Assembly (NCBI RefSeq): GCF_000278215.1
Contig: NZ_JH725064.1
Coordinates: 491,587-555,586, forward strand
Source: Bartonella rattimassiliensis 15908
Lineage (GTDB): Bacteria > Pseudomonadota > Alphaproteobacteria > Rhizobiales > Rhizobiaceae
Length of the DNA: 64,000 bases
Direction of reading: 5' to 3'
Translations under genes and position numbers: made by a program
Notes under the pieces: generated by a model
Database searches by the model: none
The model's input: the letters and a program-made list of their open reading frames with translations, nothing else
What the model was told of the DNA's origin: nothing
Shown: one piece after another, positions 21,204 through 30,844 of the stretch
Layout: every line of letters begins with the position of its first letter
How positions within the stretch are numbered: position 1 is the stretch's first letter

Positions 21204-22232
21204 ATGCGCGCACTGCAACTCTTCAATGATCGTTGGCTTGAAATCACCAATATTCCTCCGCCCTCTTCACCTTCTCCTGATGAAGTAACTGTACGAATAA
21301 AAACTGTTGCACTTAATCATATTGATGTATGGGGATGGCGTGGCATGGCCTTTGCGAAAAGAAAAATACCACTCATCATTGGTGCAGAAGCCTCAGGTGA
21401 GATTATACAGGTAGGGGATAGCGTTAAACATCTCCAACTCGGACAGATTGTCTCAATTTATGGTGCACAAACCTGCGGAGTATGCCAAGCTTGTCATGAG
21501 GGACAGGATAATATGTGCAGTCATGTAAAGGGTGTCTATGGTTTTCATCTTGATGGATTCGCTTGTGAGCTTGTTAATTTGCCAGCACGTTTATTAGTTC
21601 CAGCACCTGCCCAATGTGATGAATTGCAAGCAGCTGTTGCTCCAATTACTTTTGGTACTGTAGAACATATGCTTTTCGATAACGCAAAACTTCAAGCAGG
21701 AGAAACAATTCTGATACAAGCCGGTGGTTCAGGTATTGGCTCTGCAGCTATTCAACTTGCAAAACACATGGGATGTACAGTTATCACAACTGTAGGCTCA
21801 GATGAAAAAATGGCAAAAGCATACTCTCTTGGAGCAGATCATGTGATTAATTATCGTCAAGATCGTTTTGAAGGTGTCGTGCGTAAATTAACCCAAAAAA
21901 AAGGTGTTGACGTTGTTTTTGAGCATGTTGGTGTCGATACATGGAATGGTTCTCTATTGTGCATGAAAAAAGGAGCACGTTTAGTTACTTGCGGTTCTAC
22001 TTCAGGTGTTTCAGCACCATTAAATCTCATGCAATTATTCCAGCAACAACTTAAAATATTCGGTTCATTTGGCTGCCGTATGGAAAATATGAAAAATGCC
22101 ATGCAAAAAATGGCACAAAAAGTTGTCCATCCTGTCATTGATACAATTGTTGGGCTTGATGAAATTGATACGGCCTTAAAACGAATGGAAAGCCGTGATA
22201 TTTTTGGTAAAATTATTATTAAAATCGATTAA
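21204..22232 (+). CDS. Zinc-binding alcohol dehydrogenase-family protein (adh2XL type)
   Basis: MDR-superfamily oxidoreductase. A structural zinc lobe with four cysteines (CGVCQACHEGQDNMC) and the nucleotide-binding QAGGSGIGSAAIQLAK are visible. Length is 342 aa with a good AAGGGGAA ribosome-binding site. In rhizobial acpXL clusters this gene lies between fabF1XL and lpxXL and is thought to act in long-chain acyl synthesis, probably as an enoyl-type reductase. The exact substrate is not shown by sequence. Confidence 0.85.
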   Translation: MRALQLFNDRWLEITNIPPPSSPSPDEVTVRIKTVALNHIDVWGWRGMAFAKRKIPLIIGAEASGEIIQVGDSVKHLQLGQIVSIYGAQTCGVCQACHEGQDNMCSHVKGVYGFHLDGFACELVNLPARLLVPAPAQCDELQAAVAPITFGTVEHMLFDNAKLQAGETILIQAGGSGIGSAAIQLAKHMGCTVITTVGSDEKMAKAYSLGADHVINYRQDRFEGVVRKLTQKKGVDVVFEHVGVDTWNGSLLCMKKGARLVTCGSTSGVSAPLNLMQLFQQQLKIFGSFGCRMENMKNAMQKMAQKVVHPVIDTIVGLDEIDTALKRMESRDIFGKIIIKID

Positions 22233-22238
22233 ATTCTA

Positions 22239-23168
22239 ATGAAATATTCTCTTAAAAACTTTGTATATCATATTAAAATTACAGCAAAAAAAGTATCTTA
22301 TTGGTTATGGGCATATCTGCTCTTTGGTTTTTTATTTATTTTAAAATGTTTTCCAGCCAACACAGGAATTTCTTTTTTTTCTTGGTTAATGAAAAAAATC
22401 GGTCCCCTTTTACATCGTCATCAAATTACACTTTCAAACCTTAGAAAGGCATATCCAGAAAAAACAGAGAAAGAACTCCATGCGATTGCAATAGAAATGT
22501 GGGAAAACATAGGGCGCTTCCTAGCCGAATATATTTTTCTTGATAAAATTTTTGACTTTGATTCTCATTCAGACAAACCAGGTTTCATTGAAGTTAAAGG
22601 AGCTGAAATTTTTGAACGATTAAAAAATGAAAAAAAACCACATATTTTTTTCACGGCACATACTGGAAATTTTGAACTTCTCCCCATTTGTGCACAAAGT
22701 TTTGATTTAAATATTACGGTATTATTTAGACCACCCAACAATCCTTATATTGCCAAACGCGTTCTTAAAGCACGACAAACTTATATGGGACATCTTGTTC
22801 CCTCCAAAGCCGGTGCAGCATGGGCATTAGCAGGAAAATTAGCGGAAGGTGAAAATGTTGGTATGCTTGTCGATCAAAAATTTCGCCGCGGTATCATGGG
22901 AATATTTTTTAACAGACCCCTTAAAACAAATCCCTTAATTATAAAGCTTGCGCGACAATATAACTGTGATATTTATCCAGCGCGTTGTATTCGTCTGCCT
23001 GAAGGACGACATCGTTTAGAATTATATGAACATGTAGAACTCCCACGTGATGAAAAAAATGATATTGATATAGCTGCTTCTACGCAAAAATTAAATGATA
23101 TTGTTGAAAATTGGGTTCGTGAATATCCCGGACAATGGATGTGGTTACATAGACGTTGGGATATCTAA
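22239..23168 (+). CDS. lpxXL: Lipid A very-long-chain acyltransferase (LpxXL/HtrB-MsbB family)
   Basis: Inner-membrane acyltransferase expected to move the C28 chain from AcpXL to lipid A. A membrane helix is visible near residues 20-40. The catalytic HX4E motif is HTGNFE, and the LVDQKFRRGI and ARCIRLPEGRHR stretches fit the LpxL/LpxM family. It starts 7 bp after the dehydrogenase and closes the cluster. Confidence 0.9.
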   Translation: MKYSLKNFVYHIKITAKKVSYWLWAYLLFGFLFILKCFPANTGISFFSWLMKKIGPLLHRHQITLSNLRKAYPEKTEKELHAIAIEMWENIGRFLAEYIFLDKIFDFDSHSDKPGFIEVKGAEIFERLKNEKKPHIFFTAHTGNFELLPICAQSFDLNITVLFRPPNNPYIAKRVLKARQTYMGHLVPSKAGAAWALAGKLAEGENVGMLVDQKFRRGIMGIFFNRPLKTNPLIIKLARQYNCDIYPARCIRLPEGRHRLELYEHVELPRDEKNDIDIAASTQKLNDIVENWVREYPGQWMWLHRRWDI

Positions 23169-23200
23169 CATAAGCTCTATTTCTTACAGAGGAAGGACAA

Positions 23201-24007
23201 ATGTTAGCTTCAAAAGATATCAAAGATCTCACCGCAATTATTACTGCATTACGAAATCCTGATAATGGTTATCCCTGGCATAAGGAACAAACTGCTGAAT
23301 CCCTCATACCCTATATACTCGAAGAAACTTATGAAGTCATCGATGCCATTGAACGAAAAAATCGAAAAGATCTCTGTGAAGAACTTGGTGATCTTCTTTT
23401 ACAGATTGTCTATCATGCTACCATTGCACAAGAAGAAGGCAGCTTTACTTTTGAAGATGTTGTTTATGCAATCACAGCAAAAATGCTCAGACGCCATCCC
23501 CACATTTTTGGAAATTCTAAGCAAAAAGAACGAGAATTTATAAAAGAAGAGTGGGAATATATAAAAAAAAGAGAACAAACTGATCAAAAGGAATTATGCA
23601 AAGAAAAAAATAACAATTCAAGCATTCTTGCAACAGTAAAACCAATTCAGCCAGCCCACCAAGAGGCCCTTGCTTTACAAGAAGCTGCAGCTAAAGTGGG
23701 TTTTGATTGGCAAGAAAGTGATAAAGTTTTTGAAAAAATAGAAGAAGAACTCGAAGAGCTCAAAGAAGCCATCAAAAATAAAAAGAACCCAGAGATAGAA
23801 GCAGAATTTGGAGATCTCTACTTTGTTTTCCTCGATTTGGCACGCCACTTAACAATTGATTCACAAAAAGCACTAAAAAAGACAAATACAAAATTCCGAA
23901 ATCGTTTTACTTATATTGAAGAAAAGCTATCCACTCAATCTAAAACACTCATGGATGCATCCTTAAATGAAATGGAAGAACTTTGGCAGCAAGCTAAAAA
24001 TAAATGA
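23201..24007 (+). CDS. mazG: Nucleoside triphosphate pyrophosphohydrolase MazG
   Basis: House-cleaning enzyme that hydrolyses (d)NTPs to monophosphates. It has two MazG helical domains, with EExxE...D metal motifs in EETYEVIDAI/EELGDLLLQIV (about residues 35-70) and KIEEELEELKEA/EFGDLYFVFLD (about 180-215). Length is 268 aa, and AGGAAGG stands before the ATG. Not related to the mazEF module in the prophage. Confidence 0.93.
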   Translation: MLASKDIKDLTAIITALRNPDNGYPWHKEQTAESLIPYILEETYEVIDAIERKNRKDLCEELGDLLLQIVYHATIAQEEGSFTFEDVVYAITAKMLRRHPHIFGNSKQKEREFIKEEWEYIKKREQTDQKELCKEKNNNSSILATVKPIQPAHQEALALQEAAAKVGFDWQESDKVFEKIEEELEELKEAIKNKKNPEIEAEFGDLYFVFLDLARHLTIDSQKALKKTNTKFRNRFTYIEEKLSTQSKTLMDASLNEMEELWQQAKNK

Positions 24008-24071
24008 TATTAGGTTTCTTATATCAAGAAAACAAGCCGCCTAGAATCACTCAATTACAATTTCACTAAGC

Positions 24072-24440
24072 TCAGTTTGTATTGTATTGATTCTGTGTAG
24101 CAGGACGTAGCTCTACCGATTCACCACACCCACATGCTGAAACTTGATTAGGATTTTTAAAGACAAAACCAGAACGAAGGGTTGTCACTTCATAATCCAT
24201 CTGTGTCCCTAATAAAAACAAGACCGCATCATGTGCTATAAAAACACGAGCACCATTCACTTCAACAACATCCGCATCTATCCTCTCTTTTTTAACAAGA
24301 GTAATTGTATATTCCATCCCTGCACACCCCCCTTTTTTGATACCAACAAGAATACCTCGTGCATCTTTTGTATCCATAATCTCTTTAACACGATTCACTG
24401 CTGCTTGTGTTAAATTTATTACCGAAAAACGGCTCATCAT
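24072..24440 (-). CDS. A-type iron-sulfur carrier protein (IscA/SufA/HesB family)
   Basis: Small scaffold or carrier for Fe-S clusters. The three conserved cysteines are in KKGGCAGMEY and SACGCGES. The C-terminus is slightly extended (PATQNQYNTN). Two ATGs are adjacent (24440 and 24437). The rest of the suf operon is not in the window, so the choice between SufA, IscA and ErpA is open. Converges on mazG. Confidence 0.9.
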   Translation of the reverse strand: MMSRFSVINLTQAAVNRVKEIMDTKDARGILVGIKKGGCAGMEYTITLVKKERIDADVVEVNGARVFIAHDAVLFLLGTQMDYEVTTLRSGFVFKNPNQVSACGCGESVELRPATQNQYNTN

Positions 24441-25078
24441 TTACTCTTTTCTTGGCTCAATAAACACTTTAAAAATTTTTATCCTACAATATTCTATTTG
24501 ATCTTTTAGAAGAAAAACAACAAGATATAAATCAAAATATCCTGATCTTTTTCTTAAGATAAAAATTTCTTGGGATAAAAGCGTATACTCATAAAATGAA
24601 ATTTATGATTGTACAATTTAGAATATAAAATTTTTAGAATACACAATTTTTGTCCACATAAAATGTAAAATATCTCTTTTATAAAAACTCTACAAAAAAA
24701 CATTTCAATACTATAGACTAACAACTAAGATTTTGAAAATTAATATTTTTATCAAACTATCGATTAGATAAAGAAAATATATTTCCGGCACTTATTCGCG
24801 TTCACCATTTTTCAATCTATAATCCGAAAATCATAAATCTTACCCTTTCATAATCTATAAAAGTAGTTAAATATCTACATCGATGAACTATAGAGCTAAA
24901 ATTTAACAATAACAAAGAACTTTCCAGATTTCTCACTTATCTTAAATTAACCACAAAATATTGATGTGCAAAATTTTTTATTTTCAAAATTTCTAAATGT
25001 AAGAGACTTTTAGATTTTATTCGGTTTATTTTTTCTCTTGCCTTTAAAGGAACAGTCATTTAATCGTTTTACGCAGAT
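24441..25078. other. AT-rich intergenic region
   Basis: About 640 bp, very AT-rich, with no convincing ORF. It should carry promoters for the leftward Fe-S carrier gene and the rightward tRNA-Pro. Confidence 0.5.
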
Positions 25079-25155
<77 letters not shown>

Positions 25156-25340
25156 TCCTTAAAGTGCTATAAATAAAAAAATAGGATTATTTAAAAGTTG
25201 AATTATTATGAATTTTAATTGCACATACATGGTTCATGATTTTTTTCTCAATGCAGTCTAATATAGTGATTTTTTTATTGTAAGTTTGAGGTAAGTTATT
25301 TTTATTAAAATAATCTTCTTTCTTACAAAAACACTTACAA

Positions 25341-25368
25341 AACGCGAGACTTTCGCCTCGCGTTTTTT
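25341..25368. terminator. Bidirectional rho-independent terminator
   Basis: Stem AACGCGAG / CTCGCGTT (25341-25348 and 25357-25364) with A-run before and T-run after. It can end the rightward tRNA-Pro transcript and the leftward hsp20 gene. Confidence 0.75.
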
Positions 25369-25419
25369 GTCTTAAAAAAAATTTATAATTATTCGGTTCT
25401 CATATTTTCTAAACTTTCT

Positions 25420-25887
25420 TTACGCGATAATATCGCTGTTATCATTTTTTGTAATGGATGATGACATTTGCACAGTTATCTTTTTTGGTTTTAATTCAGC
25501 TGGCATTTCCCTTTTAAGCTGAATATGAAGAAGTCCATCTCCAAGTTCTGCTCCAATAACCTTAACATGATCAGCCAAATGAAAACGCCGTTCAAAAGCA
25601 CGCGAAGCAATACCTCGATAAAGAAACTCTCGTTCTTCGTCATCCTTTTCATGCTTCCTGTCTCCCTTAACAATCAGCTGATTACAATGCGTTTCAATAT
25701 CAATTTCATCTTGAGAAAAACCAGCAACAGCCATAGAAATTCTATAAGAATCCTCAGTTAAACGCTCAATATTATAAGGGGGATAAGAAGAAACTTCATC
25801 TAGTTGTGTTCTAGAATCAAACCAGTTAAAAAGGTGATCAAAACCTACTGTGGAACGATAAAATGGTGAAAAATCTACTTGACGCAT
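25420..25887 (-). CDS. Small heat-shock protein, Hsp20/IbpA family
   Basis: ATP-independent holdase. The alpha-crystallin domain runs from about residue 35 (YPPYNIERLTEDSYRISMAV) to 135, with the C-terminal I-x-I-like part KKITVQM. Length is 155 aa. The AGGAGG ribosome-binding site sits about 9 nt before the ATG and lies inside a ROSE-like leader, so temperature control of translation is likely. Confidence 0.92.
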   Translation of the reverse strand: MRQVDFSPFYRSTVGFDHLFNWFDSRTQLDEVSSYPPYNIERLTEDSYRISMAVAGFSQDEIDIETHCNQLIVKGDRKHEKDDEEREFLYRGIASRAFERRFHLADHVKVIGAELGDGLLHIQLKREMPAELKPKKITVQMSSSITKNDNSDIIA

Positions 25888-25960
25888 AATATTGCCCTCC
25901 TCTAGAGCGACTGTAATTTATAATTAATTCACAAAGTTCCCAAATGGCAAACTTACTTGT
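25888..25960 (-). promoter_or_regulatory. Candidate ROSE-type RNA thermometer in the hsp20 5' UTR
   Basis: On the minus strand a hairpin AAGTT-(TGCC ATTT GGG)-AACTT occupies 25934-25954. Next to the start codon, TCGCTCTAGAGGAGG contains the U(U/C)GCU signature of ROSE elements opposite the AGGAGG Shine-Dalgarno. ROSE elements are known upstream of small heat-shock genes in Rhizobiales. The folding was judged by eye only. Confidence 0.6.
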
Positions 25961-26161
25961 GAAACCATGGTCCCATAATGGCAACCATATATACTATTTG
26001 GTAATCGTTTTTTCTCATTTCAACTTTTTTGTATTTGAATTGATAAAAACTATTTGAAGCATCCCTCTTTCTTAATCCTTTTTCCCCATTACATAAATAT
26101 CAAAGCCCTTTCATAATCTCACATCGCCCTAAGTTGCAAAATACACTGTAAAGGATATCAC

Positions 26162-27058
26162 TTGGAAACGCCTCTTCATCAAGTAAACTGGGAATCTACA
26201 CCTTCTAATATTCATTATAGCAGCTTTAAAACAACAATGGATCGCAAAATTTGTTTTGCGATCACATATCCTGAAACGGAAAAATCTAATGGAACAATTA
26301 TTATTCTTGAAAACTGCGCAAATACTTTAGAAAAATATTTTTTACCAATCAATGAAATTTCTAAACGCGGCTTTTATACGGCAATATTTAATTGGTTTGA
26401 TAAAGAAAAAACATCTTTCAAGACAAGAAAACAAAACCGATATTATTATTTTGATATAAATAATGATATTAATGACTTATATGAATTTTTTAAAAATATA
26501 GTTTATCCTCATTGTCCGCCACCTTACTCTATATTAGCCTATGGCATAGGTGGATTGATAGCACTTAGCGGATTAGATTTCATTAACCGTCATTTTAATA
26601 GATTGCTCTGTGTTTCTCCTCTTTTTGCTCCATTCGGCAATAAAACGAATAGTTTTCAACATAAATTAACACAATTTTTTTCTGATATAGGTCTTGGCTT
26701 CATACCAGTGAAAGATGGAAAAAAAATAAAACAATTGAGACACACTCATAAAGTGCCCACCCCTTCTATTTCATCTGCAACATCCAGATGGATGGCATCA
26801 GCATTTAATGCGATTGATTCTGTAAAGAAAAATCTACTTCACGGACATTTACAAATCCCAACACTATTTATTCTTGCCAATCAAAATAATATTGCGAACA
26901 ATATTGAAGTGCGGCAATTATGCCAAAATATACGTCTGACAGAAAATATTACTATTAGAGGTGCTGAACTTGATACAATTATGTATAAAGAAGATCATAA
27001 AAAACAGTTTTGGGCCGCATTTGATGCATTTATTCCTAACGATATATCTGTAAAATAA
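26162..27058 (+). CDS. Lysophospholipase-like alpha/beta-hydrolase fold protein with lost catalytic triad
   Basis: 298 aa, TTG start with AAGGA upstream. The fold matches the PldB-like 'serine aminopeptidase S33' group: strand-turn LAYGIGGLIAL, later PTLFILANQ and a C-terminal QFWAAFDAFIP. Each catalytic position differs from the family pattern as I remember it: the nucleophile elbow is AYGIGG instead of GHSxGG (Ser to Gly), the acid position reads NQNNIAN instead of a D-containing loop, and the histidine position reads GAELDTI instead of GARHEI. It is probably a pseudoenzyme or a decaying gene. The frame is fully open. Confidence 0.7.
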   Translation: METPLHQVNWESTPSNIHYSSFKTTMDRKICFAITYPETEKSNGTIIILENCANTLEKYFLPINEISKRGFYTAIFNWFDKEKTSFKTRKQNRYYYFDINNDINDLYEFFKNIVYPHCPPPYSILAYGIGGLIALSGLDFINRHFNRLLCVSPLFAPFGNKTNSFQHKLTQFFSDIGLGFIPVKDGKKIKQLRHTHKVPTPSISSATSRWMASAFNAIDSVKKNLLHGHLQIPTLFILANQNNIANNIEVRQLCQNIRLTENITIRGAELDTIMYKEDHKKQFWAAFDAFIPNDISVK

Positions 27059-27929
27059 CACTAAACTTCACCTTCCGCTTCATCTCATCTAAAATGAAGA
27101 TTTCTACGAGCAACGTTAATCTATAAATACTTCTTATATAATGGATTATCTCTTTTAACCTCTCAAATAATTTGTTTTATAGACTCTGCTATGAAAGCCA
27201 TTACCTAAATATTCGTCACATATTCTAACAAAAATATATCATACTAAAATTATATTAAATAATATAATTTTAGTATGATATAACTTTAGTAAAATAATAA
27301 TTATATATTTTATTAATAATAAGCTTTAAATTTAATTAAAACGTTTATATAAATACTATTTTATCTTTTTTATAATTAACATAAATATAAAAAATTACAT
27401 TAATATAATACTATAAATTCATAAAAATATAAAATAATATTTTTTATTGTTTATTAAGCAGTAGTTTTATATGATATGAAGGAAATAATATCCCTTATAT
27501 ATTCAGGTAAAACACTATAAAAATAAATATATTTATAATATTTATTTAAAATATCTAATAACTATAAAAAATACAGTTTGTCATATATTTTTTAAAAACA
27601 ACAAATTAACATAATACTCTTCTAAATTTTTAATATAGGTAATCTCTACAATCATGATTCTCATAAATTTTTTAATGGAGTTCTGAGAAGAAAAAAAATA
27701 GCAAAGAATCATCTTAAAATATTAGATAATCCATCCTTTTTCAAAACCATATCATTTTGAATTTAACCAACTCACAACGAATATGGTGTATTCTGAATAA
27801 GAATGTAAGAATTAACCATTTTACCATTCATTTCAATTATGAGCATTTTACTATCTTTTTTACAAATACTCTATATTGTATAATTGATGCGGCAGAAACT
27901 TTGACAAATGGAGCCATTGGAATATAATC
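27059..27929. other. Very AT-rich intergenic region
   Basis: About 870 bp, extremely AT-rich, with no ORF of interest. It holds a long near-perfect palindrome (listed separately), and its right end should carry the cpdR promoter. Confidence 0.5.
27235..27282. repeat. 48-bp near-perfect palindrome
   Basis: Arms of 23 bases (27235-27257 and 27260-27282) are exact reverse complements around a 2-base AA centre. Composition is almost all A/T, with ATACTAAAATTATATTA in the left arm. No T-run tail distinguishes a direction, so it could be a bidirectional terminator, a cruciform site or a protein-binding site. Confidence 0.85.
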
Positions 27930-28292
27930 ATGAAACGAATCCTTCTCGCAGAAGATGATAACGATATGCGTCGCTTTCTCGTAAAAGCTTTAGAGCGTGC
28001 AGGCTACGAAGTTGCCGATTTTGATAATGGTATTAGCGCATATGAACGTTTACAAGAAGAACCATTTTCTCTTCTACTTACTGACATTGTAATGCCAGAG
28101 ATGGACGGAATCGAACTCGCACGACGCGCTACTGAAATTGATCCTGATTTACGCGTAATGTTCATTACAGGTTTTGCAGCGGTTGCACTCAATTCAAATA
28201 ATGATGCTCCTCCTGATGCAAAAGTACTCTCTAAACCATTTCACTTACGTGAGCTTGTAAATGAGGTTGAAAAGATCCTTATAGCTGCTTAA
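27930..28292 (+). CDS. cpdR: Response regulator CpdR
   Basis: Single-domain receiver. In alphaproteobacteria, unphosphorylated CpdR directs ClpXP to the pole and to cell-cycle substrates, and the CckA-ChpT phosphorelay controls it. The acidic pair is in LAEDDNDMRRF, the phosphoacceptor Asp in LLLTDIVMPEMDG, and the conserved Lys in LSKPF. At 120 aa it has no output domain, as expected. Confidence 0.93.
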   Translation: MKRILLAEDDNDMRRFLVKALERAGYEVADFDNGISAYERLQEEPFSLLLTDIVMPEMDGIELARRATEIDPDLRVMFITGFAAVALNSNNDAPPDAKVLSKPFHLRELVNEVEKILIAA

Positions 28293-28391
28293 AAGAACGC
28301 TTTTTTAAATTATTTGCATCTGATATAAGGATAAAATGAAATTAGGTATTGACGTTTGTTGTTCTATATGGTGTATGCAACATCAATGAAT

Positions 28392-28466
<75 letters not shown>

Positions 28467-29837
28467 TTGGATTTTATATGAAGGACATAAAAATAAAAGC
28501 GAAGAAATAGAGTTTTCCAACATGCACTCTAAAAAATGTATGTTTTGTTAGTTTTTTTTATCTTAATATCTCATTTATTTAGTTCTTATATAATAAATGA
28601 TTCACATTTTTAACAAACAAACAATGAATCTAAAAAATTTTATTATAAAAAGTCTTACGACAAACATCTCTTGCTTTTTAAAAAATATCGTTTATTTCCG
28701 ACTACAGTAGCTTCGATATCTAAAATACTTAGTTTTTCAAATTCAGTATTTTAAGTTTACCAATTGCAGCTCGTAATAAAATCTGCCAAAAGGTGGAAAA
28801 TACAAACGATTTTTTCCACTCATACTGCATTCCTACTGAAATAAAAAACAGCAATGACTACCCTAAGTCGTACGAATTTAAAAGAAGCAAATCTTATCGC
28901 ATAACATTTTAGTGTGGCGCTAAAAGTCGTTGTTCAATACCACAATACCTCTAGTATAACGTACAAACTATAAGGAATAAGATAAATAAACTATTCGAAA
29001 ATGTAAATCGGGATTTAAAAACTTAACTCTCCAAAAAACAATCCATCTTCACTCACAATTCAAACAGAATTATGTGCAAATAACCTATGAGCACCCAGCA
29101 TAATAAATTCTCAAACCCATAAAGGTCTCTAGACTCAGCGTTGCTGAGATTTATAACCCTACCTGAGAAAAATTCATAGTGATAACTATATTAAATTAGC
29201 TGAAAATATATCTCATTGAAAAAAATAATTTTATCTATACCGCGCTTTTTTATACAAAAAATTCTGCATTCATAGCCCATTATAAAACACAGATTTCAAT
29301 ACGAGAAAATATCCTTCATGCCTTTATGGGGACCATCTGTAAACAACTCCCATCTATGATATATAGTATCACGTTCCATACAACAGTTATAAATGAACCT
29401 CATCATGCCTTGAAAACCCATCTTACCAAGAATCCTACAGAAAAACGTAATAATATTATCCATCTAAAAACGAAAAAGAATCAATTTAGAAGAAATGTTG
29501 TTTTTGCAATTTTATTGGAATTAGCCGCAATGCTTAAATTTCATCTAAGAGATAAAACATTCATTTTCAGAAAAATAAAAAACTCGTAAAAGAGAGTTTT
29601 GGTAATCTGTTTTATAAAGCATATTATGGAGGAAACACTAAAATCAGCAATAGGTGAGGAAAGTTAGCTGCGACACATGCTAAACTGCAAGAACTACCGT
29701 ATATCGCACTTTAAAGCATTTTGTTGACTATACAAAAGGAATCATACATGATTTTATACTAAAGCAACTAATATACAACACTTAGCAATAGAATTAAAAC
29801 AAAAAAAAACCGTATTTTTTTATAGCCTAATTATATA
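28467..29837. other. Long gene-poor region between tRNA-Val and the prophage end
   Basis: About 1.4 kb. An 87-codon frame at 29326-29589 has no recognisable content and no good start context. A hairpin CTCAGC-GTT-GCTGAG (29134-29148), followed by ACCCTACCTGA, loosely resembles part of a TPP riboswitch. It may be a graveyard of decayed host or phage genes. Confidence 0.4.
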
Positions 29838-29863
29838 TTATTTAAACATGGTGATCCCGACAG
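29838..29863. repeat. Left prophage attachment site (att core copy)
   Basis: These 26 bases match 63359-63384 at 24 of 26 positions (differences at 29848 and 29852). The right copy covers the last 15 bases of tRNA-Arg(UCU) plus flank, so this is the distal copy left by integration into the tRNA 3' end. Confidence 0.8.
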
Positions 29864-29920
29864 CTCTGCCATCCAAATTTTACTAGTGTGTAACTTATTG
29901 ATTCTACATATCTTTTTTCA

Positions 29921-29951
29921 AGGTTCGGGATAATTAAATAAAGGTTCGGGA
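29921..29951 (+). repeat. Tandem AGGTTCGGGA boxes, candidate integrase arm sites
   Basis: AGGTTCGGGA occurs at 29921-29930 and 29942-29951, 21 bp apart (two helical turns). The same box recurs at 63280-63289 beside the other prophage end, with a related inverted copy at 63331-63340. This distribution fits arm-type integrase or excisionase sites. Confidence 0.5.
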
Positions 29952-29960
29952 ATAGGATTT

Positions 29961-30341
29961 TCAAACTTGCCTTTGCAAAGAGCGTTTTTTTTTGCCAACT
30001 TTCTCTAAAAATTGTTTGAGTAATTCTAAGTCTGCTTGTGAAACAGTGTTGATTATTCTAGAAAACATACCAACAGCTTCACGCTCAAATGAATCAGAAG
30101 GCTTTATTGTAAAACTCGTACGACAAGCATCCGATTCTCTTCTCAAACGTTCTGCTGCTTCTTGATCTAACGCATAGAGTTCAATGATCTTTTCCTCCAT
30201 TCCTACAGGAACAGATTTTTTGCCAATTTCAACAGCAGACAAAAACGCTAAAGATATATCTAATTTTTTAGCCATATCTAAAAGGCGTTCTGAATGATCA
30301 ATACGAAGTTTGCGTAAGGTTTTGCCAAAAGGTGTGATCAT
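29961..30341 (-). CDS. XRE-family helix-turn-helix regulator
   Basis: 126 aa. The HTH lies at about residues 6-60 (FGKTLRKLRIDHSERLLDMAKKLDISLAFLS region, ending SAVEIGKKSVP), and the C-terminal half is helical. It is the first gene inside the left prophage end, read outwards, divergent from the relB/yafQ module. It may regulate that module or be a stand-alone antitoxin-like regulator. Confidence 0.75.
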   Translation of the reverse strand: MITPFGKTLRKLRIDHSERLLDMAKKLDISLAFLSAVEIGKKSVPVGMEEKIIELYALDQEAAERLRRESDACRTSFTIKPSDSFEREAVGMFSRIINTVSQADLELLKQFLEKVGKKKRSLQRQV

Positions 30342-30501
30342 CTAAAAAATCCTATTAGAAGAATGACTGTGCATTGCAATTCTAGCAGAATCTAAAAACT
30401 ATTTCTTTAAATAATTACGAATCAAGATTGCTTTTCGCAGTCACACAAGAAGCCAAAAATGTTTTCATTTTCTAGAAAATCAAAATCTTTGAATAAATTT
30501 C

Positions 30502-30546
30502 TTGACACCATTCAATGTGTAGTACATTGTAGTACAATAAAAGGAG
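30502..30546 (+). promoter_or_regulatory. Promoter/operator of the relB-yafQ module
   Basis: TTGACA at 30502-30507 is followed by two copies of the palindromic box TGTAGTACA (30518-30526 and 30528-30536), centred 10 bp apart, which would cover the -10 region. AAGGAG at 30541-30546 is the ribosome-binding site. Adjacent boxes on one DNA face suit cooperative RelB autorepression. Confidence 0.6.
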
Positions 30547-30555
30547 ATTTTAGAA

Positions 30556-30837
30556 ATGGGAAAAATTCAAGCACGCATACCTGATGAAATTCAGGAAATT
30601 GCAAGTACAGTTATTAACTCAACGGGTTTGACTGTATCAGATGCGGTACGCATGTTTATGACCCGCATTGCTAGAGATAGAGCACTACCACTTGATCTAT
30701 TTCAACCTAACCCAGAAACATTACAAGCTATTGAGGACGCTGATATGGGACGTGTTAAGCATACATCATTAGATGGCTTACGAACTATGATCCGCAATGA
30801 CAAAGCTAGGGTATGTAAATCTGAAAAACGAACCTGA
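30556..30837 (+). CDS. RelB/DinJ-family antitoxin
   Basis: 93 aa. The N-terminal ribbon-helix-helix (GKIQARIPDEIQEIA...LTVSDAVRMFMTRI) is typical of RelB/DinJ. The C-terminal part should wrap the toxin. It is followed 7 bp later by the yafQ-like gene and preceded by a palindromic operator, so autoregulation is likely. Confidence 0.88.
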   Translation: MGKIQARIPDEIQEIASTVINSTGLTVSDAVRMFMTRIARDRALPLDLFQPNPETLQAIEDADMGRVKHTSLDGLRTMIRNDKARVCKSEKRT

Positions 30838-30844
30838 GCTTGCT

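Noticed and set aside
28793-28819. GTGGAAAA/TTTTCCAC hairpin resembling the terminator at 14.8 kb
   Set aside because: No T-run follows and no gene ends nearby; not strong enough to list.
29326-29589. 87-codon ORF before the prophage
   Set aside because: No ribosome-binding site, no recognisable motif, unusual composition; not listed as a gene.
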